This document shows, piece by piece, positions 8,475 through 15,481 of a stretch of DNA of 15,585 nucleotides; positions within the stretch are counted from its first letter, which is position 1; each line of letters begins with the position of its first letter. The position numbers and the translations under genes were made by a program. The notes beneath the pieces were generated by a model. That model did not search any database and had not been told where the DNA came from. It saw only the letters and a list, made by a program, of their open reading frames with translations. Source of the stretch: Deltaproteobacteria bacterium UBA1386. Its GTDB lineage: Bacteria; Desulfobacterota; Syntrophorhabdia; Syntrophorhabdales; Syntrophorhabdaceae. The stretch lies in contig DBQU01000091.1 in assembly GCA_002305765.1 (NCBI GenBank), positions 3,585-19,169 of the forward strand, in the 5' to 3' direction.

Positions 8475-8684
8475 TTATGGTACGGGGTCATATCCGCCCG
8501 GGAACAGCGGATTGCACTTTAAGATACGTTTGAGCCCCAGGAGCGTACCTCTCCAGACACCCTTTTTCTCAACGGCTTCGATCATGTACTGGGAACACGT
8601 CGGGTAGAACCGGCACTGAACGGGCAAAAAGACGGAAAAGGTCACCCTGTATAACTTCACCATGAAAATGACGATTTTCTTCAT
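8475..8684 (-). CDS. yidD: Membrane protein insertion efficiency factor YidD
   Basis: The 69-residue protein carries the family signature CRFYPTCSQY, followed by GLKRILKCNPLFPGGYDPVP, essentially the whole conserved region. YidD is a small amphipathic membrane-associated protein thought to help YidC-dependent insertion. Its ATG shares one base with the rnpA TAA stop (TAATG), indicating coupling. Length is normal. Confidence 0.96.
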   Translation of the reverse strand: MKKIVIFMVKLYRVTFSVFLPVQCRFYPTCSQYMIEAVEKKGVWRGTLLGLKRILKCNPLFPGGYDPVP

Positions 8685-9034
8685 TACCTGATGCTTGTGC
8701 GCCTTTTCGTCGAAGAAAGGAGGGTCGTGAGCTCCGGTTCCATGTGTCCCATGGTGAGGCTTTCGGGCAATCCCTTGACCCTGATGAGGCTGTTCGAATC
8801 TTCCCTGAAGAGGTCTTTATGCAACCGGAAGAACTCCTTCACGATCCTCTTCACTCTGTTGCGCACTACTGCAACCCCCGTTCTCTTGCGTATAGTGACG
8901 GCAAATCTTTTGATACCGCACCGGTTCTCCCTGGCAAGCAAGACGAAATGGGCCGTCTCCGAACATTTTGTCCATGCTGCACCGCGAAAGTCCCCCCTCT
9001 TGAGCCTTTCTTGTTTTTTCAGGGTGCGGATCAT
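8684..9034 (-). CDS. rnpA: Ribonuclease P protein component
   Basis: The 116-residue basic protein is the protein cofactor of RNase P, which trims tRNA 5' leaders. It begins with the typical LKKQERLKRGDF and has the RNR signature at R58-N-R60 in a VVRNRVKRIVKEFFR helix. The ATG at 9034 fits family starts, but no strong SD is visible ahead of it, so initiation may rely on transcription and coupling from rpmH 75 bases upstream. The last base of its stop is shared with the yidD ATG. Confidence 0.94.
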   Translation of the reverse strand: MIRTLKKQERLKRGDFRGAAWTKCSETAHFVLLARENRCGIKRFAVTIRKRTGVAVVRNRVKRIVKEFFRLHKDLFREDSNSLIRVKGLPESLTMGHMEPELTTLLSSTKRRTSIR

Positions 9035-9109
9035 CAGGTTGTACTCTACTGGCGGCGATCATTCCGGATGGTTGCCGCCAATGCCCCTATTCGGACCCCT
9101 CCGGGCCGA

Positions 9110-9244
9110 TCAAACGGCGAGGCTCTTCCTGCCTTTTGCCCGCCTGCGCCTGATCACCTCGCGGCCGGAAGCGCTTCTCATGCGCACGAGAAAGCCGTGC
9201 GTTCTCTTTCTGCTTTTGTTATGAGGTTGGTAGGTTCTCTTCAT
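9110..9244 (-). CDS. rpmH: 50S ribosomal protein L34
   Basis: This 44-residue gene is below common ORF cutoffs but unmistakable. It starts MKRTYQPHNKSRKRTHGF, followed by an arginine-rich body containing GREVIRRRRAKGRKSL. L34 is a component of the large ribosomal subunit. The start is ATG at 9244, with AAGGA six bases upstream; the stop is TGA at 9110-9112. It leads the rnpA-yidD-yidC-jag-mnmE cluster, the classical order. No dnaA follows on the other side. Confidence 0.97.
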   Translation of the reverse strand: MKRTYQPHNKSRKRTHGFLVRMRSASGREVIRRRRAKGRKSLAV

Positions 9245-9273
9245 CTTTCATCCTTGTTGTAATTTGAAATTAT

Positions 9274-9303
9274 TACTTAAACATAAAACCGATAGGGAGT
9301 CAA
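9274..9303 (-). promoter_or_regulatory. Possible sigma-70 promoter for rpmH operon
   Basis: On the minus strand TTGACT (9303-9298) matches the -35 consensus at five of six positions. The -10 at 17-18 bases is weak (TTAAGT or TAAGTA), within an AT-rich patch at 9261-9290. Placement ahead of rpmH is right, but the -10 match is poor. Confidence 0.35.
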
Positions 9304-9311
9304 GATACAAT

Positions 9312-9569
9312 GGGCTTGCCGGCCGGCAAGCCCACAGACGGGCACGGGGGCACAGGGGTCTGCCTTGCGGGCACACGGGGTAGAAACACCATTAATTAAG
9401 AGAGGGTGGTTCCCGGTCGGACAACGAGAAGGAGCTCGCAGTCGATGCCAGGGAAACTGCCATGGTATTCCCCGCGGATATTCTCGTTTTTCCTCGTTTG
9501 CGCGCTTGCGCGCAGATCCGTGTGCCCGTTTGCGCGGAGCGCAGACCCGTGGGCTTTGTGGGCAAGCCC
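9312..9569. repeat. Nested inverted repeat of about 258 bp, MITE-like
   Basis: Several separate pairs share a midpoint near 9440-9462: GGGCTTGCC 9312 with GGCAAGCCC 9561-9569; GGGTCTGC 9356 with GCAGACCC 9541-9548; GGGCACACGG 9369 with CCGTGTGCCC 9518-9527; AACGAGAA 9423 with TTCTCGTT 9481-9488; GGGAA 9451 with TTCCC 9468-9472; and CCATGG at 9460. The left end also contains a perfect 24-bp palindrome at 9311-9334, and smaller hairpins lie at 9499-9548. No target-site duplication or transposase is visible. Confidence 0.6.
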
Positions 9570-9576
9570 TTTCCTC

Positions 9577-9605
9577 TTGATTTTTGAGGGAGAGCCATGT
9601 TAAAT
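9577..9605 (+). promoter_or_regulatory. Sigma-70-type promoter for EF-G2 gene
   Basis: TTGATT (9577-9582), a 17-base spacer, then TTAAAT (9600-9605), each matching consensus at four of six positions. A TG just before offers an extended -10 variant. It lies 43 bases before the ATG, directly beyond the palindromic region. Confidence 0.5.
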
Positions 9606-9648
9606 TCACGGGATTTTAAACGATTTTTCAGCGTCGAAAGGAGTTTTC

Positions 9649-11745
9649 ATGAAAAAGTACGAGCCTGAGGCGATCAGGAATGTTGGCATTTTTTCTCATG
9701 GTGGAGAGGGCAAGACGTCGATAGTGGAAGCCATGCTCTTTCTTGCCGGGGAGAACACGAGGCTCGGCAGCGTAGACGAAGGCACCTCTCTTATGGACTA
9801 CGAGCCGGAGGAAGTGGAGAGGAAGATCACGATATCATCGACCCTGGCCTGTTTCGAATGGGCAAAGAGCAAGATCAACCTCCTCGATACCCCCGGTGAT
9901 GACAATTTCATCTCCGACGCGAAACTGTGCATGAGGGTCGTCGATACCGCGGTGATCGTCATGAGCGCTGTATCGGGCGTTAAGGTCGGAACCGAAAAGG
10001 TCTGGGGATATGCCGACGAGTTCGGGGCGGCGATCGCCATCTTCGTGAACAAGATGGACCGGGAACGCGCCGACTTTGGCAGGACCGTGGAGGACATCCA
10101 GAAGAACCTGACGGACAGGACCTGTCTCGTCGTACAGATCCCGGTTGGTCAGGAAGAGAGCTTCAAGGGAGTCGTGGACCTGCTCGCCATGAAGGCCTGC
10201 ATTTTCAAGGGGGACGGCTCGGGCGGTTTCGATGTTACGGACATACCGGCCGAGCAGCTCGACCTCGCTCAGAAGTATCGCGAGAAACTCGTGGAGACAG
10301 CCGTGGAGATGGATGACGAGGTCATGGAGCGGTACCTGAACGGCGATGAGATAGGCCCCGAGGAGATCGAGAAATGCCTCAAGGCGGGCATTGCCGGCAA
10401 CAAGATCGTTCCCATTTTCTGCGGTTCAGCGGCGGGGAACATAGGCATCAGTACCCTGCTTGACGGCATAGTGAAACTTTTCCCTGCTCCTTCGTTCAAG
10501 AAAGAGGTCGAGGCGATTAACCCGAAGACGGGCGAGAAGACGACGCGGGAGTCATCGGTCAGCCAGCCCTTCAGCGCCCTCATCTTCAAGACCATCACCG
10601 ATCCCTTCGCGGGGAAGTTGACGCTCTTCAGGGTCTATTCAGGGGAGTTGCATCCCGATATGACGGTATTGAACGTCCTCAAGGACGAGAAGGAACGGAT
10701 CGGACAGATCTTCTCTCTCGTGGGAAAGAAACAGAAACCCGCAGGTTCCGCGAGCGCGGGCGACATAGCCGTGGTGGCGAAGCTCAGGGACGTGCAGACG
10801 GGCGATACCATCTGCGACGAGAAATCACCCATCAGGTACGAGGGAGTGACGGTGCCGAACCCGGTCATATCCTTCTCCCTGCAGCCCAAGGCCAAGGGCG
10901 ATGAAGACAAGCTGAACACGTCGCTGGCGCGGCTCATCGAAGAAGATCAGACCATCAAATACTCCCGCGACGAGCAGACAAAGGAGTTTCTTCTCTCCGG
11001 CATGGGCCAGGTCCATATCGAGGTCATCGTGGAGAGGATGAAGCGCAAGTTCGGCGTCGAGGTCGAGCTGAAGGACCCGAAGGTCCCCTACAAGGAAACG
11101 ATCAAGGGAACCACCAAGATCCAGGGAAAATACAAGAAACAGTCCGGCGGCAAGGGCCAGTACGGCGACACGTGGCTGGAGCTCGGTCCCAAGGCCCGCG
11201 GCGAGGGTTTCGAATTCGTGGACAAGATCGTGGGCGGGGCCATTCCCAGGCAGTACATTCCCGCCGTCGAAAAGGGCATCGTGGAGGCCATGAACCAGGG
11301 TATCCTGGCGGGCTATCCCGTCGTCGATTTCAGGGTCACCCTTTATGACGGCTCCTATCACGACGTCGACTCGTCGGAAATGGCATTCAAGATAGCGGCG
11401 TCGATGGGTTTCAAGAAGGGTCTCGAGATGTGCAAGCCGACTCTCCTCGAGCCCATCATGAAGATGGAAGTGATCGTGCCTGACGAGAACATGGGGGATA
11501 TCATGGGCGACATGAACTCCCGTAGGGGCAAGATCATGGGCGTGGAGACCAAGGGGAGCAACCAGGTGGTCAAGGCGGTGGTGCCCATGGCCGAGGTGCT
11601 GAGGTACGCGCCCGACCTGAGGTCAATGACCGGTGGGCGGGGAACATTCACCATGGATTTCTCCCACTACGAGGAAGTTCCCGCACAGATCGCGGACAAG
11701 ATAGTCGAGGCTGCAAAGCGCGAGAAAGAGGCGCAGGAGAAATAG
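9649..11745 (+). CDS. Elongation factor G-like GTPase (EF-G-2 type)
   Basis: The 698-residue five-domain translational GTPase resembles EF-G-2/FusA2 more than canonical FusA. The P-loop is SHGGEGKTS (16-24) rather than AHIDAGKTT. Switch I has ERKITI. The G3 motif is D80-T-P-G-D-D-N-F87, where canonical EF-G has DTPGHVDF, so the catalytic His is Asp. NKMD is at 134-137. Domain IV contains GKGQYGDTWLELGP, and domain V contains EPIMKMEVIVPDENMGDIMGDMNSRRGKI. EF-G paralogues of this type bind ribosomes but their role is unsettled, and loss of the G3 His suggests altered GTP hydrolysis. The start has AAAGGAG five bases upstream. It stands alone with its own promoter and terminator. Canonical fusA is presumably elsewhere with rpsL-rpsG-tuf. 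Confidence 0.9.
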   Translation: MKKYEPEAIRNVGIFSHGGEGKTSIVEAMLFLAGENTRLGSVDEGTSLMDYEPEEVERKITISSTLACFEWAKSKINLLDTPGDDNFISDAKLCMRVVDTAVIVMSAVSGVKVGTEKVWGYADEFGAAIAIFVNKMDRERADFGRTVEDIQKNLTDRTCLVVQIPVGQEESFKGVVDLLAMKACIFKGDGSGGFDVTDIPAEQLDLAQKYREKLVETAVEMDDEVMERYLNGDEIGPEEIEKCLKAGIAGNKIVPIFCGSAAGNIGISTLLDGIVKLFPAPSFKKEVEAINPKTGEKTTRESSVSQPFSALIFKTITDPFAGKLTLFRVYSGELHPDMTVLNVLKDEKERIGQIFSLVGKKQKPAGSASAGDIAVVAKLRDVQTGDTICDEKSPIRYEGVTVPNPVISFSLQPKAKGDEDKLNTSLARLIEEDQTIKYSRDEQTKEFLLSGMGQVHIEVIVERMKRKFGVEVELKDPKVPYKETIKGTTKIQGKYKKQSGGKGQYGDTWLELGPKARGEGFEFVDKIVGGAIPRQYIPAVEKGIVEAMNQGILAGYPVVDFRVTLYDGSYHDVDSSEMAFKIAASMGFKKGLEMCKPTLLEPIMKMEVIVPDENMGDIMGDMNSRRGKIMGVETKGSNQVVKAVVPMAEVLRYAPDLRSMTGGRGTFTMDFSHYEEVPAQIADKIVEAAKREKEAQEK

Positions 11746-11779
11746 AGCCACCGTGCGCGGATACATAATGGTATGAGAT

Positions 11780-11804
11780 GGGCCCCTGGAAAAGGGGCCC
11801 TTTT
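11780..11804 (+). terminator. Rho-independent terminator after EF-G2 gene
   Basis: An 8-bp perfect stem, GGGCCCCT (11780-11787) with AGGGGCCC (11793-11800), has a GGAAA loop and is followed by four T. It lies 35 bases after the stop and separates this gene from dtd. Confidence 0.85.
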
Positions 11805-11859
11805 GCTGTTCCCATTCCGGAAAGCCTGAGGGGGCGCAGGAACCCGACAAGGAGGACAG

Positions 11860-12303
11860 ATGCGGGCCGTTATCCAGCGAGTCAAGAGTGCTTCCGTTGA
11901 GGTTGATGGACGGTGTGTCGGGCAGACAGGACCCGGCCTCCTCGTCTTTCTCGGTATCGCCAAGGGTGACGGCGAGAAGGATATCGACTGGCTGATCGAG
12001 AAGATCGTGAACCTGAGGATCTTCGAGAAGGAGGACGGCAAGTTCGATGAATCTCTGCTCGACAGAGGGGGTTCGCTTCTTGTTGTTTCCCAGTTCACCC
12101 TGTATGGCGACTGCAGCAGAGGACGCCGCCCTTCCTTTTCCGACGCCATGCCGTCGGACGAGGCGAAGGTCTTTTTCGAGAGCTTCGTGGAGAGGGCGAG
12201 GCTCCGCGTTCCCGACGTGCAGACCGGGGTGTTCCAGGCCCACATGGAGGTAACCCTCAGGAATGACGGTCCGGTAACACTGATCATAGAATCCCGAAAA
12301 TAG
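11860..12303 (+). CDS. dtd: D-aminoacyl-tRNA deacylase
   Basis: The 147-residue Dtd removes D-amino acids (and glycine mischarged on tRNA-Ala) from tRNA in the cytosol. It opens with MRAVIQRVKSASVEVDG. The catalytic-site motif SQFT is at 77-80 and the Gly-cisPro motif G137-P138-V-T is near the C terminus, the same numbering as the E. coli enzyme. An AAGGAGG SD sits four bases before ATG 11860. It lies downstream of the EF-G2 terminator, so it probably has its own promoter, which I could not identify in the 55-base gap. A weak GC hairpin (CCCC 12304, GGGG 12311) follows the stop. Confidence 0.97.
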   Translation: MRAVIQRVKSASVEVDGRCVGQTGPGLLVFLGIAKGDGEKDIDWLIEKIVNLRIFEKEDGKFDESLLDRGGSLLVVSQFTLYGDCSRGRRPSFSDAMPSDEAKVFFESFVERARLRVPDVQTGVFQAHMEVTLRNDGPVTLIIESRK

Positions 12304-12663
12304 CCCCGACGGGGTTGTCGCGTGACCCGGTATCACATAGGGCAGGCCGAGGTATTACATCTCATCACATTTGTCTTGACAAGGTACTCATACCGCTAGT
12401 ATAATCACATTTCATCTTCAATATATACGTTGCATTACACCTGTAGCGGGGACGGTCGACGGATCGCGAGTGGAATCATCATCGGTTCCCCCAGGGTTAC
12501 TGCTATGCGCTGCGGATGGGCGGCGACACTTTGCGTGGCTGTGGATGCGAAGCTGGATGATACCAAGACGTGAGCAACGAATGCGGGCCGTGCCTGTTTC
12601 CCGAAAAGGTCCTGGAAGGCGTGTATCAAGGCCGTCCATGCGGGTTCCGCTCGGGGAGGTCCG
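12304..12663 (+). other. Non-coding leader before the mosaic repeat gene
   Basis: About 360 bases with no gene I can support. It contains a strong promoter (12376-12405) and three ATCACAT copies starting at 12332, 12364 and 12404. About 250 bases of untranslated leader then run to the GTG start. I recognise no riboswitch class in it. The frame of the downstream gene is open back to about 12430 except for one TGA at 12571-12573, so a longer ancestral start is conceivable. Confidence 0.6.
12376..12405 (+). promoter_or_regulatory. Perfect-consensus sigma-70 promoter
   Basis: TTGACA (12376-12381) and TATAAT (12400-12405) are both exact consensus hexamers with an 18-base spacer. Predicted transcription starts near 12412. 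It is the strongest promoter in the window. Two exact ATCACATTT copies (12364-12372 and 12404-12412) flank it 40 bases apart, a possible operator. Confidence 0.85.
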
Positions 12664-15081
12664 GTGGCTATGACGAATGTTCATGACAAAGAGGCCCTTG
12701 ACGGGGACGCTATCGTCGGAAGCCGTGGTGTTTCGGGCGATGGTGCGGCAGACATGGCATTTCGTTACCTTCTTTCCCTCCAGAGGAACGACGGCGGGTG
12801 GGGGGCGTCGCAGGACGGGCCGAGTTCCATTCATATGACCGCCGTGGCCGTGGCGTCGCTAAGGCGCGGGCCTGCGGGAGAGGACGAGAACGGCCGCGTT
12901 GCACTGGAAAAGGCGACGGAATACTTTTTGGCGAGGCAGCACCCCGATGGGGGTTTTGGAGACGCCTTCTCCACCGTACACGAAACGGCCCTGGCATGTC
13001 ATGCCCTCGAGGGTCTGCTGGACGACCCGAACGTCGTGCTCAGGGCTAAGCAATACCTCATTCAGACGCAATCCGACAATGGTTCGTGGAACAACGACCT
13101 GTATTCGACCGCGCTTGCTCTCGAGGCCTGCCTTGCTTCCGGCGAAGATATTACAGGGGCCGGGAGGGGGGAGGAAGAAACGGGAGCCGGGGAAGGGTTG
13201 CGCGCGGGCGCAGAGCCGGGTGATGCGGAGGATGGGTCTCCCGGGTCTGTCGGAATACCATCGGCCAGACTGGACAGGACGGGAACGGAAGGTGGGGGCG
13301 ATGCGAGTGCGAGTCCGAAGGTCCAGTCCAGGGCAACGAACGAACGGACAAAGATCTCTCTCGTTTCGCGCCGAAGGGCCAGTGCCGCTCCCGTCCCGGA
13401 TGCTGCTCAAGAGACTGCCTCGACGGGCGGGAGCGTTGTCGTGCGTTCCGTCGACACGGACAGGAACGAATATGGCCCGAACGAAACGGTACACATATGC
13501 TCCACCATCGAGAACCCGTCGGAGGCGGACTTCAGCATCGTTGTCAACGCTCAGCTGGCGGATGCCCGCGGCCATATAGTGGATGTGGCGGCCCACGAGA
13601 CCGGTCCCGCGGTGAAACTCGGCGCAGGGGCCTCCGAGTCCGTGACGCTCCTGTGGAACACCGGCATGAGCCAGCCCGGCGCCTACAGTGTGCGTTTCCA
13701 TGTCGCTGACGCTGCCAGCGGGAGCGTCGTCGACGACAGGAAGCTAGCATTTGTCGTCACCCCTTCTGTCGTCGTCGACGATCTCGATCTGGTTGTGTCC
13801 CCTTCGAATCTCAACCAGGATGAAAAGAGAACGGTGGACATGCGTCTCACGTTGCAGAACAGGTCCAATACGGACGCCGTTGTGACCGCGGAGCTGCTGG
13901 TGAAGGACCCGGAGGGAGCGGTTGTCCATGAAGGACGGGTCGATCTTGAACTGCCGTTGACGACGGCCGAGGGAGTTCTGGAGCTGCCTCCCCTGACCCA
14001 TGTCTTTGACCGCTGCGGGCAATACCCGGTAGAGGTGTCGGTCCGTTCGGGAGAGGCCCTGTGCGGGCAGGCGAGGACCACGATCCGCGTCGCCGCGGAG
14101 ACGAGGATCGAGGTCGTGAAGACCGTGGATCCCGCGACGGTCACACCTGACGGGGACAAGCGGGTGCGGGTGGCCATCCGGTTGGAAGGCGTCGGTGCGA
14201 CGGTCAACCCCTCCTTCCTGTCCGCCGGAACGAATACGGGCGGCGACAGGATAACCATCGCCTTCGACAAGGCCATGGCGGAGCCGGGTGGTGGGGTCCC
14301 GTTGTTCACGGTCACCGCTGATGGAGCGCCCTGTCCCGTCACGGAGGTGCTTCTCGGGAAATCGGACATTACCAGGATCGACCTTGTTCTCGCCGCGGCG
14401 GTGGCACGGGGGCAGGAGATCCTTGTGAGCTATGCGGGCTCGAGCCTCACGTGCGTGGAAGGCAAGCCCCTCATGCCCTTTGACGATGAAGCGGTCGCGA
14501 ACAGGGTGTCGCCGCCCATATTCAATCAGGACGGATACGGTTTCAGCGGCCCCATCGCGCCGAACCCGCTGGCCCCGAGGACCGTCATGACCGGATATGG
14601 CCAGTGGCCCCGGGGGTTTTATAAGAACGTGCTCTCCTTTGCCGGCGCCGTCTTCGATGGACAGGCGATCTGGATGGTCCCGGCGAACGCGGACAGCGTC
14701 GTGAGAGTGGACACCGGGACGGGGGAGATGACCGCCTTCAACAGGTGGCCGGAGGGGTTCTCGAAAGGCGGCCACGCCTTCGCGGGGGGCATCTTCGACG
14801 GTGAGTGCCTGTGGATGATTCCCTCCTACGCGGACAGCGTCGTGAAACTGGATACCGGCACTGGCGAGATGACGAGGCACAACGCGTGGCCGAAGGGTTA
14901 TGCAAAGGGTGGATACGCCTTCGCGGGGGGCATCTTCGACGGTCGACACATCTGGATGGTCCCGGCGAACGCCGACAGCGTCGTGAGAGTGGACACGCGC
15001 ACGGGCGAAATGAGCGCGTACAGCGGGTGGCCGGATGGACTCGGGAAGGTCGAGTACGCCTTCGCGGGGGGGCATCTATGA
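12664..15081 (+). CDS. Mosaic repeat protein: prenyltransferase-type repeats, Ig-like domains, propeller repeats (5' part, frame broken)
   Basis: This 805-residue frame is not a named family that I recognise as a whole. Residues 30-160 form an alpha/alpha toroid-like region with three QW-type motifs ending at W46, F98 and W142 (QRNDGGW, QHPDGGF, QSDNGSW), as in prenyltransferase/squalene cyclase repeats; no DxDD cyclase motif is seen. A Gly/Glu/Ser-rich linker (about 162-256) follows. Three beta-sandwich-like domains come next: 257-367 (CARDB/Ig-like), 368-478, and 479-615, which has a SwmB-like pattern (RITIAFDKAMAEP, VTADG, ILVSYAGSSL). From 658 there are 47-residue repeats (AFAGGIFDG..IWMVP..AD..VR.DT.TGEM). 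The start GTG has GGGGAGG four bases upstream; ATG 12670 is an alternative. No signal peptide is visible, which is odd for this architecture. The frame ends in the fourth repeat at TGA 15079 after a 7-G run. Confidence 0.7.
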   Translation: MAMTNVHDKEALDGDAIVGSRGVSGDGAADMAFRYLLSLQRNDGGWGASQDGPSSIHMTAVAVASLRRGPAGEDENGRVALEKATEYFLARQHPDGGFGDAFSTVHETALACHALEGLLDDPNVVLRAKQYLIQTQSDNGSWNNDLYSTALALEACLASGEDITGAGRGEEETGAGEGLRAGAEPGDAEDGSPGSVGIPSARLDRTGTEGGGDASASPKVQSRATNERTKISLVSRRRASAAPVPDAAQETASTGGSVVVRSVDTDRNEYGPNETVHICSTIENPSEADFSIVVNAQLADARGHIVDVAAHETGPAVKLGAGASESVTLLWNTGMSQPGAYSVRFHVADAASGSVVDDRKLAFVVTPSVVVDDLDLVVSPSNLNQDEKRTVDMRLTLQNRSNTDAVVTAELLVKDPEGAVVHEGRVDLELPLTTAEGVLELPPLTHVFDRCGQYPVEVSVRSGEALCGQARTTIRVAAETRIEVVKTVDPATVTPDGDKRVRVAIRLEGVGATVNPSFLSAGTNTGGDRITIAFDKAMAEPGGGVPLFTVTADGAPCPVTEVLLGKSDITRIDLVLAAAVARGQEILVSYAGSSLTCVEGKPLMPFDDEAVANRVSPPIFNQDGYGFSGPIAPNPLAPRTVMTGYGQWPRGFYKNVLSFAGAVFDGQAIWMVPANADSVVRVDTGTGEMTAFNRWPEGFSKGGHAFAGGIFDGECLWMIPSYADSVVKLDTGTGEMTRHNAWPKGYAKGGYAFAGGIFDGRHIWMVPANADSVVRVDTRTGEMSAYSGWPDGLGKVEYAFAGGHL

Positions 15082-15481
15082 CGGCCGTCACATATGGCTC
15101 GTGCCCTACTACGCGGACCGGGTCGTAAAGCTGGACTGTCAGACGGGTGAGATGACCGGTCATCACCGCAGGCCCGAGGGACTCGGGAAGGTCGAGTACG
15201 CCTTCGCGGGCGGCGTCTTCGACGGTCAGGGTATCTGGATGGTCCCCTTGAACGCCGACAGGGTCATAAGGATAGACAAGGATACGGCAGAGGTTACGGA
15301 GTACGCGGAATGGCCCCAGGGCTTCATGAAGGGAGTGAATGCCTTCGCGGGCGGCGTCTTCGACGGTGAATCCATTTGGATGGTTCCCTCGTACGCGGAC
15401 AGGGTGGTTCGCATCTCCTCCTTTTCGTCGCTGTCCCTTTCGGCGGCCATCACCGCCAATGATGCCTTCTCAGCATACATA
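14635..15481 (+). repeat. Six tandem 141-bp repeats encoding propeller-like blades
   Basis: Units start at 14635, 14776, 14917, 15058, 15200 and 15341, an exact 141-base step except for one extra base in unit 4. Each encodes about 47 residues beginning [AS]FAG. The sixth unit keeps only its first half. Odd units carry NAD with R, and even units carry YAD, mostly with K (R in unit 6). A half unit (MTGYGQWPRGFYKN) precedes the first. Confidence 0.9.
15066..15072 (+). other. Seven-G frameshift site
   Basis: At the matching place units 2 and 3 have six G (14784-14789 and 14925-14930). Unit 4 has seven, which throws the frame to a TGA at 15079-15081. The propeller pattern resumes at once in the +1 frame. 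Confidence 0.85.

Larger units (their letters stand above)
9245..9648. other. Divergent intergenic region between rpmH and EF-G2
   Basis: About 400 bases without a convincing gene. It holds a possible rpmH promoter, a nested inverted repeat (9312-9569), and a better promoter for the EF-G2 gene. Open frames on both strands are Arg/Pro-rich by composition and resemble nothing. I looked for DnaA boxes, because rpmH-rnpA often lies beside the origin, and saw no good match to TTATCCACA on either strand. Confidence 0.7.

Noticed and set aside
9277..9609. 110-codon minus-strand frame and overlapping plus-strand frames in the divergent spacer
   Set aside because: They span the inverted repeat and promoters, are Arg/Pro/Cys-rich by composition, and have no SD or domain.
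9245..9648. Chromosomal origin (oriC) next to rpmH
   Set aside because: No DnaA-box matches, no dnaA gene, and only a short AT-rich patch; the region is mostly GC-rich palindromes.
12412..12663. Riboswitch such as GEMM (cyclic dinucleotide), cobalamin or TPP in the long leader
   Set aside because: I compared remembered core motifs of these classes by eye and none was present. A covariance search would be decisive.
12570..12686. Short cysteine-containing frame (CGPC and further Cys) from GTG 12570 overlapping the mosaic gene start
   Set aside because: There is no SD at a proper distance and no known relative, and four Cys in 38 codons can arise by chance. It could be a leader peptide, but the sequence does not support that.
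12859..13701. 280-codon minus-strand open frame
   Set aside because: It lies opposite the QW-repeat, linker and first Ig-like region, whose plus-strand reading shows clear motifs. The minus reading is low-complexity with no start context.
13744..15075. 443-codon open frame on the minus strand opposite the mosaic gene
   Set aside because: It is a GC-bias shadow of the repeats on the other strand: its own repeats mirror the 141-base units, and it is rich in Arg/His/Pro with no recognisable domain.
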